A program made the translations under genes and the position numbers. The notes beneath the pieces were generated by a model, which was not told the origin of the DNA, did no database searches, and saw nothing but the letters and a program-made list of their open reading frames with translations. Below are positions 34,314 to 42,616 of a stretch of DNA of 64,000 nt, one piece after another (the stretch's first letter is position 1; each line of letters opens with the position of its first letter). The stretch covers positions 248,001 to 312,000 of the forward strand of contig NZ_CP034186.1 of the NCBI RefSeq assembly GCF_003860465.1, read 5' to 3'. Source of the stretch: Deinococcus psychrotolerans. Its GTDB lineage: Bacteria; Deinococcota; Deinococci; Deinococcales; Deinococcaceae.

Positions 34314-34477
34314 GCCCGTTTCCTCAGCCGCAGCACATTGAGGTGTTCTCCCGCCAGCGACCCAGCATAATAGCCAATTTGAGCGGGCTGCTCAAAGCCC
34401 TGATCCGCAGAAGTCTGGTGCCGAACTGCGGCTGCGAAATGGCGATGATCTGCTGCTGAATTGGAGCATCGAGACAT
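34310..34477 (-). CDS. Possible 55-residue coupled small ORF before lsrK
   Basis: ATG 34477 follows AGGAGG by 5 bases and the frame ends in TGA overlapping the GTG of lsrK, which suggests real translation. The predicted peptide (SRCSNSAADHRHFAAAVRHQ... ending NVLRLRKRA) matches no family I know. It could be a leader peptide ensuring lsrK translation, or the remnant of a lost lsr gene. Confidence 0.4.
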   Translation of the reverse strand: MSRCSNSAADHRHFAAAVRHQTSADQGFEQPAQIGYYAGSLAGEHLNVLRLRKRA

Positions 34478-34788
34478 TTGGCCTCCTGAGTCGTAAAAGT
34501 GAGAGAGCACGTCGCCGCCCGCGCTGATCAGTTCAGGCCACCGACTCTGCACCGCTGGCGGCAAGTTCCAGATTCTTCACAGCACGCTCCTGTGGCTTGA
34601 CAGACCCGAACTTTGAACCAATAAGGAATGTGTTTTCGTTTGGCCTGAGTATAAGGGGGCCGGAGCAGCAAAGGCGAAGATGCAACCTTCAAATGTGATT
34701 GATACTTACGGCATTGAGCGGCCTCTGCTGCGAGTTGAACACGTCTGAACACTGTTTGGGGACATGCTTATCTTTAGCGGCATTCGTT
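34478..34788. other. Spacer between the lsrK leader and MFS gene
   Basis: About 310 bases. The minus strand contains open but unrecognised codons up to about 34564. No clear promoter or terminator could be fixed. It may hold the remains of a gene formerly upstream of lsrK. Confidence 0.3.
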
Positions 34789-36027
34789 TCAAATTGTTGG
34801 TCTGCTCCGTGTCCGGCCGGCTGCCACCCCGGTAATCAGCACCAAGCCCGTCATCGCCAGCAAGAACAGCAGCGGCGCGTGCCAGTTGCCCGCTCTGTCG
34901 TGCAGCGCTCCGAAGAGAAATGGGCCAGTCGCCGCCAGCGCGTAGCCGAAGCCCTGAGCCGTCGCCGAGAGCTGCGGCACCTGCGCCAGATTGTCGGCCC
35001 GCACAGCGATGAACATCAGCGCGAGCGGAAAGGTGCTGCCCGCGCCGATGCCCAGCAGCAGCAGCCACGGCAGCGGCGTCAGCGGCGCAAGCAGCAGGCC
35101 CATGACGCCCGCCGCGCTGATGAGTGCTGTAACCACCGCCAGCGGCACCAGCAGCCGGGGCCGCGCTGCCAGCACCGGCACCGCCAGTGTGAAAGGCAAC
35201 TGCACCACGTTGGCAAAGGCCAGCATGAGCCCCGCCTGCGCCGCCGTGAAGCCCTCGTCTTGCAGCACTTTGGGCAGCCAAGTCAGCCAAGTAAAAAACA
35301 CCAGCGACTGAAAGCCCATGTACAGCGTCACCGGCAGCGCGTAGGGATTTTTCCACACTGACGGCCCCCCTTTGACTGCTGTTCGGGCGTGTGTCTGCCG
35401 CCCGAAGACGGCGGGCAGCCAAGCCAGCACGCCAGCCGCCGCCAGCAAGATCCACACGCCCACCGACGAGCGCCACGCGCCGCCCAGCGCAGTCATCAGC
35501 GGCACCGCCACCCCCGAGGCCAGCGCCGCGCCGCCCACCACCGCCAGCGTGTACAACCCGGTCATCGGCCCGACGCGGGTCGGGTAATCGCGCCGGATCA
35601 AACTGGGCAGCAGCACGTTGTTCAGGGCGATGCCCGCGCCGACCAGCACCGTGCCCATCAAAATGACCGGCAGCGTCGCGCCGATCCTCAGCACGCTGCC
35701 CAACCCGATCAGCGCGGTGGCCAGCAAGATGATGGTTTCGTTGCTGTAGCGGCGGCTCAGCAGCGGCGCGAGGGGGGCCAGGATGCCCCAGCACAGCAGC
35801 GGCAAGGTGGTCAGCAAACTGAGTGTGGCCGCGCTGACGTTGAGCTCTGCTTGGATCTGAGACAGCAGCGGCCCGAACCCGGCGATGGGCGGGCGCAGGT
35901 TGAGCGCCACCAGAATCAGCCCCACGATCAGCAGGGGCGCGGCGGCGGGCTTGCGGCGTTGTGGAATTTGCGGCGTTGTTCTTGCCGCCTCTGGGGGCTC
36001 GGGGTCGGCTTGGTGAAAACGGCTCAT
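34789..36027 (-). CDS. MFS transporter, CynX/NimT type
   Basis: About 412 residues with 12 predicted helices. The first helix region [19 protein letters not shown] is typical of CynX/NimT-type anion or drug exporters. A charged central loop ([20 protein letters not shown]) separates the halves. ATG 36027 (a GTG lies at 36033). There is no SD, but TAACCT sits 6 bases upstream, compatible with a leaderless message. Substrate unknown. Confidence 0.85.
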   Translation of the reverse strand: MSRFHQADPEPPEAARTTPQIPQRRKPAAAPLLIVGLILVALNLRPPIAGFGPLLSQIQAELNVSAATLSLLTTLPLLCWGILAPLAPLLSRRYSNETIILLATALIGLGSVLRIGATLPVILMGTVLVGAGIALNNVLLPSLIRRDYPTRVGPMTGLYTLAVVGGAALASGVAVPLMTALGGAWRSSVGVWILLAAAGVLAWLPAVFGRQTHARTAVKGGPSVWKNPYALPVTLYMGFQSLVFFTWLTWLPKVLQDEGFTAAQAGLMLAFANVVQLPFTLAVPVLAARPRLLVPLAVVTALISAAGVMGLLLAPLTPLPWLLLLGIGAGSTFPLALMFIAVRADNLAQVPQLSATAQGFGYALAATGPFLFGALHDRAGNWHAPLLFLLAMTGLVLITGVAAGRTRSRPTI

Positions 36028-36033
36028 CTGCAC

Positions 36034-36404
36034 AGGTTAGCGTGCCGAGTCCTGCTTCCCGACTTCAGTTCAGGATTCAGCCACCAGAGCACGCCCAAGT
36101 AAACTCTTGAGCCGCACTCATCTGCACTGGCGCGTTAGGAGAGAATCCATTTCTCTCCCTGCCCCCCGAGAGCAGCAGTGAACTGAGTCGGTCGGGCTGA
36201 GCGCTGGAAGCGGTAGACTCGGCAGGCAAATTCAATTGTGGAGTAGACAAGGCGTCTAAGTTCGCCTTAAGCTGTAGCTCATTAAAGCCATCTTCGGCTG
36301 ATCTGAGGATGCTCCTTTATGGCTGGGGAGCGCCCGCACAGTCGGCGGCACTCCAAGTTCGAGATTCAAAGATTCGAGATCTAGGATTTTCCGGAGGATT
36401 TCAA
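36034..36404. promoter_or_regulatory. Regulatory region before the amino-acid-type ABC operon
   Basis: 370 bases. An 8-bp hairpin GGAGAGAA/TTCTCTCC lies at 36136-36156. A direct repeat of TTCGAGAT occurs at 36358-36365 and 36373-36380, 15 bp apart, just before the RBS. The repeat may be an operator. No gene seen. Confidence 0.4.
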
Positions 36405-37190
36405 ATGAAGCGAACGAAGACCGCACGCGGCGGGTTGCTGCTGATTTCTCTACTGCTGGCAGCGAGCGCTCAGGCTCAGGACACGATCAACGTCGGAGCC
36501 AACATCGGCAACGTGCCGTGGGAATTTCAAGACGCCAGCGGAGCCAACGTCGGCTTTGAAATCGAGCTGGTCAGCGAGATCGCCAAAAATCTGGGCAAAA
36601 AGGTCAACGTCGTCAACACGCCGTTCAACGGCCTGTTCGCCGCCGTGCAGTCGGGGCGCATCGACGCCGCCATTTCCAGCATCACCATCACCAAAAAGCG
36701 TTTGGAAACCGTGTCGTTCGCGCAGCCCTACTATGACTCCGACCAGTCCCTCACGGTGGCGAGTGGCAGCACCCTCGGCAAAATCAATACCTTCAAAGGC
36801 AAAACCGTCGGCGTGGACACCGGTTCGACCGGCGCGGTGTGGGCCTCTGCTCATCAGGCCCAGTACGGTTACACCATCCGTGAGTACACCGGCCTGAATC
36901 CGGCCATGCTCGACCTTAAGGCCGGGCGCATCGACGGCTACATCTCCGATATTCCGGCTCTGTTGTATTACGCCAAAATCACTGGCGGCGTTAAAGTCGT
37001 GGAGCGCCTCAAGACCGGCGAGCAGTACAGCGTGATGTTCGCCAAAGACAATCCGCTGGCCGCGCAGTTCAACACCCAACTCGACGCCATGAAGAAGAGC
37101 GGCTACCTTGCCAAGCTGCACCAGAAATGGTTCGGGGTCTTGCCGGAGAAGGGAACCTCGACGGCCACCCTCTTGCCGATGCCCAAATAA
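36405..37190 (+). CDS. ABC transporter substrate-binding protein, family 3 (polar amino acid type)
   Basis: 261 residues, signal peptide RGGLLLISLLLAASAQAQ. SBP_bac_3 motifs: GFEIELVSEIAKNLGKKVNV, GLFAAVQSGRIDAAISSITI and FAQPYYDSDQSLTV. ATG 36405 follows GGAGG by 7 bases; the upstream in-frame codons are not protein-like. It lies directly before a matching permease gene. Downstream hydantoinase-type enzymes suggest the ligand may be a pyrimidine, hydantoin or derived amino acid. This is inference. Confidence 0.9.
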   Translation: MKRTKTARGGLLLISLLLAASAQAQDTINVGANIGNVPWEFQDASGANVGFEIELVSEIAKNLGKKVNVVNTPFNGLFAAVQSGRIDAAISSITITKKRLETVSFAQPYYDSDQSLTVASGSTLGKINTFKGKTVGVDTGSTGAVWASAHQAQYGYTIREYTGLNPAMLDLKAGRIDGYISDIPALLYYAKITGGVKVVERLKTGEQYSVMFAKDNPLAAQFNTQLDAMKKSGYLAKLHQKWFGVLPEKGTSTATLLPMPK

Positions 37191-37210
37191 TTGCGCTCAT
37201 TTGATGGCGG

Positions 37211-37891
37211 GTGCCGGTGAAACTGCTCGACACTTTCTTCAATCTCGGCGTGCTGCAATCGGCGCTGCCTGCTCTGCTGCGCGGCCTGCTGATCACCTTA
37301 GAGCTGGGGGTGATCAGCGCCGTTGTGGGCACTTTACTGGGCCTGGTGGTGGCGCTGATGGGCCTGTATGGGCCGCGCTGGTTGCGGGCGCTGGTGCGTT
37401 TTTACATCGACGTGCTGCGGGCCATGCCGCTGCTGGTGTTCATGGTGCTGATCTACTACGCTCTGCCGTTCGTCAAGATTTTGCTGCCCGCTTTTACCTG
37501 CGCCGTTCTGGCGATTGCCTTGATCGCCTCAGCGTATGTGGCCGAGATTATCCGCTCAGGCATCGAGGCGATTCCCACCGGACAGTTCGAGGCGGCCCGC
37601 TCGCTGGGCCTGCGCGGCTGGGACGTCATGACCAGCGTGATCTTGCCGCAGGCGCTCAGAATCGTGGTGCCGCCGCTGACCGGCAATGCCGTCTCGATTA
37701 TGAAGGATACAGCCATCGCTTCGGTGGTGGCTTTGCCCGAACTGCTCCAGCAGGCCACCTCGCAGCAAGCACTCTCGGCCAATCCCACCCCGCTGGTGGG
37801 CGCGGCACTGATTTATGTGGTGCTGCTCTTTCCGCTGGTGCGCCTCGTCAGCCGCTTTGAAGCGCGGGCCAAACAGCGGGCCAGCCGCTGA
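37211..37891 (+). CDS. ABC transporter permease, His/Glu/Gln/Arg/opine family
   Basis: 226 residues with about five membrane helices. The cytoplasmic EAA loop EAARSLGLRGWDVMTSVILP, where the ATPase docks, is intact. GTG start 20 bases after the binding-protein stop. The usual ATP-binding partner gene is absent from the window, so a shared ATPase must serve it. Confidence 0.9.
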   Translation: MPVKLLDTFFNLGVLQSALPALLRGLLITLELGVISAVVGTLLGLVVALMGLYGPRWLRALVRFYIDVLRAMPLLVFMVLIYYALPFVKILLPAFTCAVLAIALIASAYVAEIIRSGIEAIPTGQFEAARSLGLRGWDVMTSVILPQALRIVVPPLTGNAVSIMKDTAIASVVALPELLQQATSQQALSANPTPLVGAALIYVVLLFPLVRLVSRFEARAKQRASR

Positions 37892-37970
37892 GAATAAACC
37901 AGCAGCACCAAGCCAGCAGTACAGACTTCAGATTCCCTTCGCGCCCTGATTCGTTTACAAGGAAGACCCT

Positions 37971-39224
37971 ATGACCACACTTCCCGTTCCCGTCTCCCCT
38001 ACCGTTTCACCGCTGGAGCCGCACCTCGGCTTCATCCGTTCTCAGTTTCCGGCGCTCGACAGTCCTTGGGCTTTTTTCGACAATGCGGGCGGCTCACAGG
38101 TGCTGCGCGGCGTGGCCGAACGCGTCAGCGAGTACCTGACCGGCACCAGCGTGCAGCTTGGGGCCAGCTACGCCGTGTCGCAGGAAGCCAGCGCCCGCGT
38201 CGCGGCGGGTGTGCAGGCGGCGGCCCACTTTGTCAACGCCGCCGATCCGCGTGAGGTTGTTCTGGGCGGCAGTTCGACGCAGCTCGTCGCCAATCTGGCC
38301 TCCTCAATGGGCGAATTCCTGAAAGCCGGCGACGAGATCATCATCACCGACACCGACCACGAGGCGAACGTGGGAGCCTGGACACGGCTGGAATCGCGCG
38401 GCATCAAAACCAAAATCTGGAAGATCGATACCCAGACGCTGCAACTCGATCTGAACACGCTCGGTACCCTGATGACCGACCGCACCCGGCTGGTCTGCTT
38501 CACGCACGTCTCGAACGTGCTGGGCACCATCAATCCGGTGCCGGAAATTACCCGCTTCGTGCATCAGCGCGGCGCGAAAGTGTTCGTGGACGGCGTGGCT
38601 TACGCGCCGCACCGAATGGTCGACGTTCAGGCCTGGGACGTGGACTATTACCTGTTCAGCTGGTACAAGGTCTACGGCCCGCACATCTCGCTGCTGTTCG
38701 GCAAGTTGGAGAACCTCCTCGAACTGCCCAGCATTAACCACTTCTTCGTCTCGCCGGACGCGGCGGCGTACCGACTTCAGCCGGGCAACCTCAACTATGA
38801 GCTGACCTACGGCCTGACGGGCGTGACCGATTACATGAGCGCCCTTCAGTCGCGGCTCGGGGTGGACAGTCTCAGCGGCGTGTTCGACGCCTTTGCCGCG
38901 CACGAAGCGGTGCTGGCCGGGCGACTGCTCGAATACCTTGCCACCAAACCCAATGTGCGGGTCATCGGGCATCCGCTGGCAGATCCTTCGGCGCGGGTGG
39001 ACACCATCAGTTTCGTGGTGGATGGTGTGGCCTCGTCGGAGCTTCCCAAATTTCTGGACGGGCAGCACATCGCAGTGCGCTACGGACATTTTTATGCTTA
39101 CCGCCTGATTCAGAGCTTGGGCCTCGATCAGGAGGAGGGCGTGGTGCGTGTCTCGATGGCCCACTACAACACCCTAGCCGAAGTCGACCGCTTGATCGCT
39201 GGTCTGGAAGCGTTTGGCCTGTGA
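37971..39224 (+). CDS. Class V aminotransferase (cysteine desulfurase-like)
   Basis: 417 residues. NifS/SufS-like fold: FFDNAGGSQVLRGVAERV at the N-terminus, GGSSTQLVANLASSMG, ITDTDHEANVGAWTRLESRG and the PLP Lys in LFSWYKVYGPHISLLFG. It resembles the cysteine desulfurase-like VC1184 group rather than IscS. In an operon with a dihydropyrimidinase it may act on a product of ring opening, but no specific reaction can be assigned. AAGGAAG precedes the ATG. Confidence 0.82.
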   Translation: MTTLPVPVSPTVSPLEPHLGFIRSQFPALDSPWAFFDNAGGSQVLRGVAERVSEYLTGTSVQLGASYAVSQEASARVAAGVQAAAHFVNAADPREVVLGGSSTQLVANLASSMGEFLKAGDEIIITDTDHEANVGAWTRLESRGIKTKIWKIDTQTLQLDLNTLGTLMTDRTRLVCFTHVSNVLGTINPVPEITRFVHQRGAKVFVDGVAYAPHRMVDVQAWDVDYYLFSWYKVYGPHISLLFGKLENLLELPSINHFFVSPDAAAYRLQPGNLNYELTYGLTGVTDYMSALQSRLGVDSLSGVFDAFAAHEAVLAGRLLEYLATKPNVRVIGHPLADPSARVDTISFVVDGVASSELPKFLDGQHIAVRYGHFYAYRLIQSLGLDQEEGVVRVSMAHYNTLAEVDRLIAGLEAFGL

Positions 39225-39296
39225 AGTGAGAGAGGAGAAATTCATCCACACAGATCAACTTTCTCAAGCTGCAAGAGTCAAACTGGAGACAACCGA

Positions 39297-40670
39297 ATGA
39301 GCTTGATCATCAGCGGCGGTACGGTCGTCACGGCAGATGGCCGTTTTCAAGCTGACGTGCGGGTGGACGGCGGCAAGATCACGGCGCTGGGGCTAGATTT
39401 GGCGCAATCCGGCGACGAGATCACCGACGCCAGCGGCAAACACGTCTTGCCGGGCGGCATCGACGTTCACACCCACCTGTCAATGCCTTCGATGGGCACT
39501 GTGACCTGTGATGATTACTACACCGGCCAGGTCGCGGCGGCGATGGGTGGCACCACCACGCACCTCGACTTCTGCATTCAGTCCAAAGGAAGCAGCCTGA
39601 GAGCGGCGCTGGACACCTGGCACGGCAGGGCAAAGGGGCAAGCCGTCATCGACTACGGCTTTCACGTCGCCGTGACCGATCCGCTGCCGGAGGTGCTGGA
39701 CGAGATTGCTGGTCTGCCGGATCAGGGCGTCACGTCCATCAAGCTGTTTCTGGCGTACAAGGACACCCTGCAAGTCGATGACACGGCGATGTTCCGCTGC
39801 TTGGAGCGTGCCCGCGACGCCGGCGTGCTGACGCTGGTGCATGCCGAGAACGGCGACGCCATCGAGATTCTCATGGCCGAGGCCATCGCCCGTGGCGAGA
39901 CGGCTCCCAAGTATCACGCCCTAACCCGTCCTCCAGAGCTGGAGGCCGAGGCTACCGGACGGGCGATTGCGCTGGCTGAGGTGTTGGGCGCACCGCTCTA
40001 CATCGTCCACCTGAGCTGCCGCCCGGCGTTGGCGAGGGTGCGTGAGGCCCAAGCGCGGGGGGCACGCGTCACAGCCGAGACCTGCACCCAGTATTTCTTT
40101 TTTACCAAAGACGACTTAGACCGTCCCGGCTTCGAGGGAGCCAAGTGGGTGTGCAGTCCACCGCTCCGTGAGAAGGAAGATCAGGCCGCACTGTGGGCGG
40201 CGGTGGGTGACGGCACGCTCAGTGTCATCAGCACCGATCACTGTCCGTTCCGTTTCGATACCCAAAAGACTCTAGGCAAGGACAATTTCACCCTGATTCC
40301 CAACGGCGTGCCCGGTATCGAGGAGCGCTTAGTGGTGCTGCACCAAGCGGGCGTGCGCGGCGGTCATTTCAGTTTGGAGCGCTTCGTGGCCCTGACCGCT
40401 ACCAATCCTGCCCGCAGCTTCGGCCTCGGCGGCGTGAAGGGGGCTATTGCGCCGGGCTATGACGCCGATTTGGCGCTGTGGGATCTGGAGCGCCCGCACA
40501 CGATTACAGCCAAGACCAACCACGGTGCCGTCGATTACAGCTTGTACGAGGGGATGGAAGTCCGGGGTATGCCGGTGACAGTGTTTGTCCGGGGACAGAC
40601 AGTGATCAATCAAGGACGACTGATAACCGAGCGAGGGAGTGGACAGTTCCTGCACCGGCAACGCATCTGA
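39297..40670 (+). CDS. Dihydropyrimidinase / D-hydantoinase
   Basis: 457 residues of the cyclic amidohydrolase family. Metal site motifs: GIDVHTHL (HxH), the carboxylated Lys in SIKLFLAYK, then His residues in LVHAENGD and IVHLSC, and the catalytic Asp in ISTDHCPF. It opens dihydropyrimidine or 5-substituted hydantoin rings. Last gene of the ABC-aminotransferase run, 72 bases after the previous stop. No downstream beta-ureidopropionase or carbamoylase is present. Confidence 0.92.
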   Translation: MSLIISGGTVVTADGRFQADVRVDGGKITALGLDLAQSGDEITDASGKHVLPGGIDVHTHLSMPSMGTVTCDDYYTGQVAAAMGGTTTHLDFCIQSKGSSLRAALDTWHGRAKGQAVIDYGFHVAVTDPLPEVLDEIAGLPDQGVTSIKLFLAYKDTLQVDDTAMFRCLERARDAGVLTLVHAENGDAIEILMAEAIARGETAPKYHALTRPPELEAEATGRAIALAEVLGAPLYIVHLSCRPALARVREAQARGARVTAETCTQYFFFTKDDLDRPGFEGAKWVCSPPLREKEDQAALWAAVGDGTLSVISTDHCPFRFDTQKTLGKDNFTLIPNGVPGIEERLVVLHQAGVRGGHFSLERFVALTATNPARSFGLGGVKGAIAPGYDADLALWDLERPHTITAKTNHGAVDYSLYEGMEVRGMPVTVFVRGQTVINQGRLITERGSGQFLHRQRI

Positions 40671-40901
40671 GTTCAGGTTGCATGGTGGTGCTTTTGGCAG
40701 TGGCTGGGTCTGACAGTGCAATGCCGCAGCGAAGGGGCGGAAGTTCTCAGTCCAGTCCGGTAGCCCGCTGAGTGCTCTAGACCAGAAGCTACAGTGGAGT
40801 TGGCTTTCCGTGCTCAGGCATAGGCGGATGAGTAGCCGAGATACACTTACTCTTCACATTTACACACAAACTGGATTTGCGCCGAATTTGCGTAGCTGAG
40901 G
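40671..40901. other. Spacer between dihydropyrimidinase and IS remnants
   Basis: About 230 bases; no gene, RNA or obvious terminator recognised. Confidence 0.35.
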
Positions 40902-41099
40902 TTAAGCGGCTGTAGCTTGGGGTTCGAAGTTGGTGGGTGTCAAGTGTCCCAAGGACGAGTGGTGGCGCTGGCGATTATAAAAGACCTCAATAAACTCGAA
41001 AATGGCTTACTTACTAACCACACAGGTTTCGAAAATTGTCTCCTTGAACAGCTCCCTGAAACGGGAGCTGAAAACGCTCTCCACAACGGCGTTGTTTCA
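40902..41099 (-). pseudogene. IS3-family OrfB C-terminal fragment
   Basis: The minus strand reads NNAVVESVFSSRFRELFKET, an in-frame stop, then [20 protein letters not shown] and HLTPTNFEPQATAA with a stop at 40902. This is the classical end of an IS3 transposase including the catalytic Glu, from a third IS3 type. It is cut at 41100 by the end of another element. Confidence 0.8.
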
Positions 41100-41102
41100 G
41101 GA

Positions 41103-41162
41103 TATGACCCCTGAATCTCGATCCAAAAAAGTTGCGAATTCAGTGGCAAGCTGAAGGAACAA
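41103..41162 (+). mobile_element. Left end of the second-type IS3 element, truncated
   Basis: TGACCCCTGAATCT and the following GTTGCGAATTCAGTGGCAA leader match the outer end at 2615-2668, in opposite orientation. It is cut just before its orfA start codon by the IS5-type remnant beginning at 41165. Confidence 0.75.
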
Positions 41163-41179
41163 TAGACCTCCTGCGAAAG

Positions 41180-41536
41180 TCAGTTTTGGCGTAGCCGCGT
41201 GAGATTGCAGAGGGCTGTAATCAAATGAACGCGGAGTGAGAAGCGTCGTCTGCGATGTCTGTATGTCTTTTTCAACACCCTGAAAATTTTCAAACGTCGG
41301 ATGACATGTTCCACGGATTGACGGGTTGAGGCCAGAATACGGTTGTTCTGACGCTCTTCTGGCGTCGAAGACAAAGTCTTTGACGCCTTATGCGGTGTGG
41401 TGGAATAACTGTGGTCTTGCCAGATGCCCAGATACATAGCATCCCCGATCACAGTGGTCTCGCTGTGAATACGGGTCTTCGAGTCCCGAAAAAGGGTTAG
41501 ATCGTGCATAGAACCAAAGATCGTAGCGCCGCAGAT
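41180..41536 (-). pseudogene. IS5-family transposase C-terminal fragment
   Basis: Encodes MHDLTLFRDSKTRIHSETTV, VIGDAMYLGIW (second Asp), then VEHVIRRLKIFRVLKKTYRH (Glu) and a tail LRVHLITALCNLTRLRQ. Its left terminal repeat GACCTCCTGCGAAAGTC starts at 41165. It is a diverged relative of the complete element at 4633. The N-terminal half was removed by the IS3-type element starting at 41537. Confidence 0.82.
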
Positions 41537-42556
41537 TGATCTGTCAAGGGTTTGGTGGAGGCTCAGTTCGGGATGGGGGCTTGCTCCTCAAAGGCCGCCG
41601 GGGACCGGTAGCCCAACGCGGAGTGACGACGCTGGCGGTTGTAGAACACCTCAATCCACTCGAAGACCTCCGTTCGTGTCTGGGCACGGCCCACTGCGCC
41701 TTTCCAAGTCCCAGTTCCGTCTTCAACGTCGCGAAGAAGCTCTCCTGAACGGCGCTATCCCAGCATTCTCCTTTCTCGCTCATGCTCTGCACCGCGTGCA
41801 GTCTGTCCAGCGCCTCCTTGTACACCTCACTCGTGTATTGGCTCCCCCTATCTGAATGGTGGAGCAGCCCTCCTGGTGGCTGTCGACGCTCTACGGTCAT
41901 TCCCAACGCCGCTGTAACCAGCGGCGTGTGGAGTCGCTCATTCAGCGCCCAGCCGACGATTTTCCGTGAGTACAGGTTCATGACCGTGGCCAGGTACAGC
42001 CAACCCTCCCGGGTGGGTAAATACGTGATGTCCGTCGCCCATTTCTGATTCGGATCATCGGCGTCAAAATTCCTGGCAAGAAGATTTTCTGCGACTGGAT
42101 GGGATGATTTTGCTTTGGTCGTCGTCCGGAACTTTTGCTTCCCTCGCGCGACAAGCTGAGCTTGTCGTATCAGGCGTCCGATGCGCTGACGGCTCACCTG
42201 CTCTCCCTGCTCACAGAGGTCTGCTTTGATGCGCAACGCACCGTACGTCCCGCAGCTGTCCTCGAAGCTTTTCCTGATTCTGGCCGTCAAACTTCGGTCT
42301 TTTGCGATTCTCTCGCTGTCTGGCCTTCCCCGCAAAGCGTAATACCCACTGATGCTGACATCGAGAACTCGGCACACGCGTTCCACTGGGAATTCATCGT
42401 GATGCCGGGCGATGAAGCGAAAAATCAGGGTTGCTTGGCGAAAAAGCGGGCAAGCGTCCTCAAGGGCGTCTGTTCTGCCCAAGATAGACCAGTGCTTTTT
42501 TCAGGATATCCCGTTCCTGTCGTGCAATTTCCAACTCCCGTTCGAGTTCCTTAAGA
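41537..42556 (-). mobile_element. IS3-family element, truncated copy (copy 2)
   Basis: Nearly identical to 2904-3923 with a handful of substitutions, in the same orientation 38,633 bp away. The left end TGATCTGTCAAGGG is present. The right end stops inside orfA at 42556, 60 bases before an S9 peptidase gene. The orfA fragment (42460-42556) retains only ARLKELERELEIARQERDIL and the tail. Confidence 0.88.
41544..42482 (-). pseudogene. IS3-family OrfB, same C-terminal frameshift as copy 1
   Basis: 312 codons, DDE residues present as in copy 1. It differs by a few residues (EDSCGTYG vs EDSRGTYG, VSRQRIG vs VSRERIG, GMTVER vs GMAVER, TELGLG vs TELELG). It carries the identical frame break after GKAQWAV, so the lesion predates duplication. 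Its upstream orfA is truncated, leaving no normal expression signal. Confidence 0.82.
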
Positions 42557-42616
42557 TGCTGGATCAAGTGCTGTTCGCTTCAGATGGCACCTCTCTCCCT
42601 GTGAAAGACTGGCGCT

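Noticed and set aside
34706..35794. A 362-codon minus-strand frame inside the MFS gene region
   Set aside because: Wrong phase relative to the transporter with 12 helices; low-complexity Ala/Gly/Arg composition typical of a shadow.
37069..37892. Possible missing ATP-binding subunit hidden near the amino-acid-type permease
   Set aside because: No Walker A or ABC signature was found in any frame around 36-41 kb.
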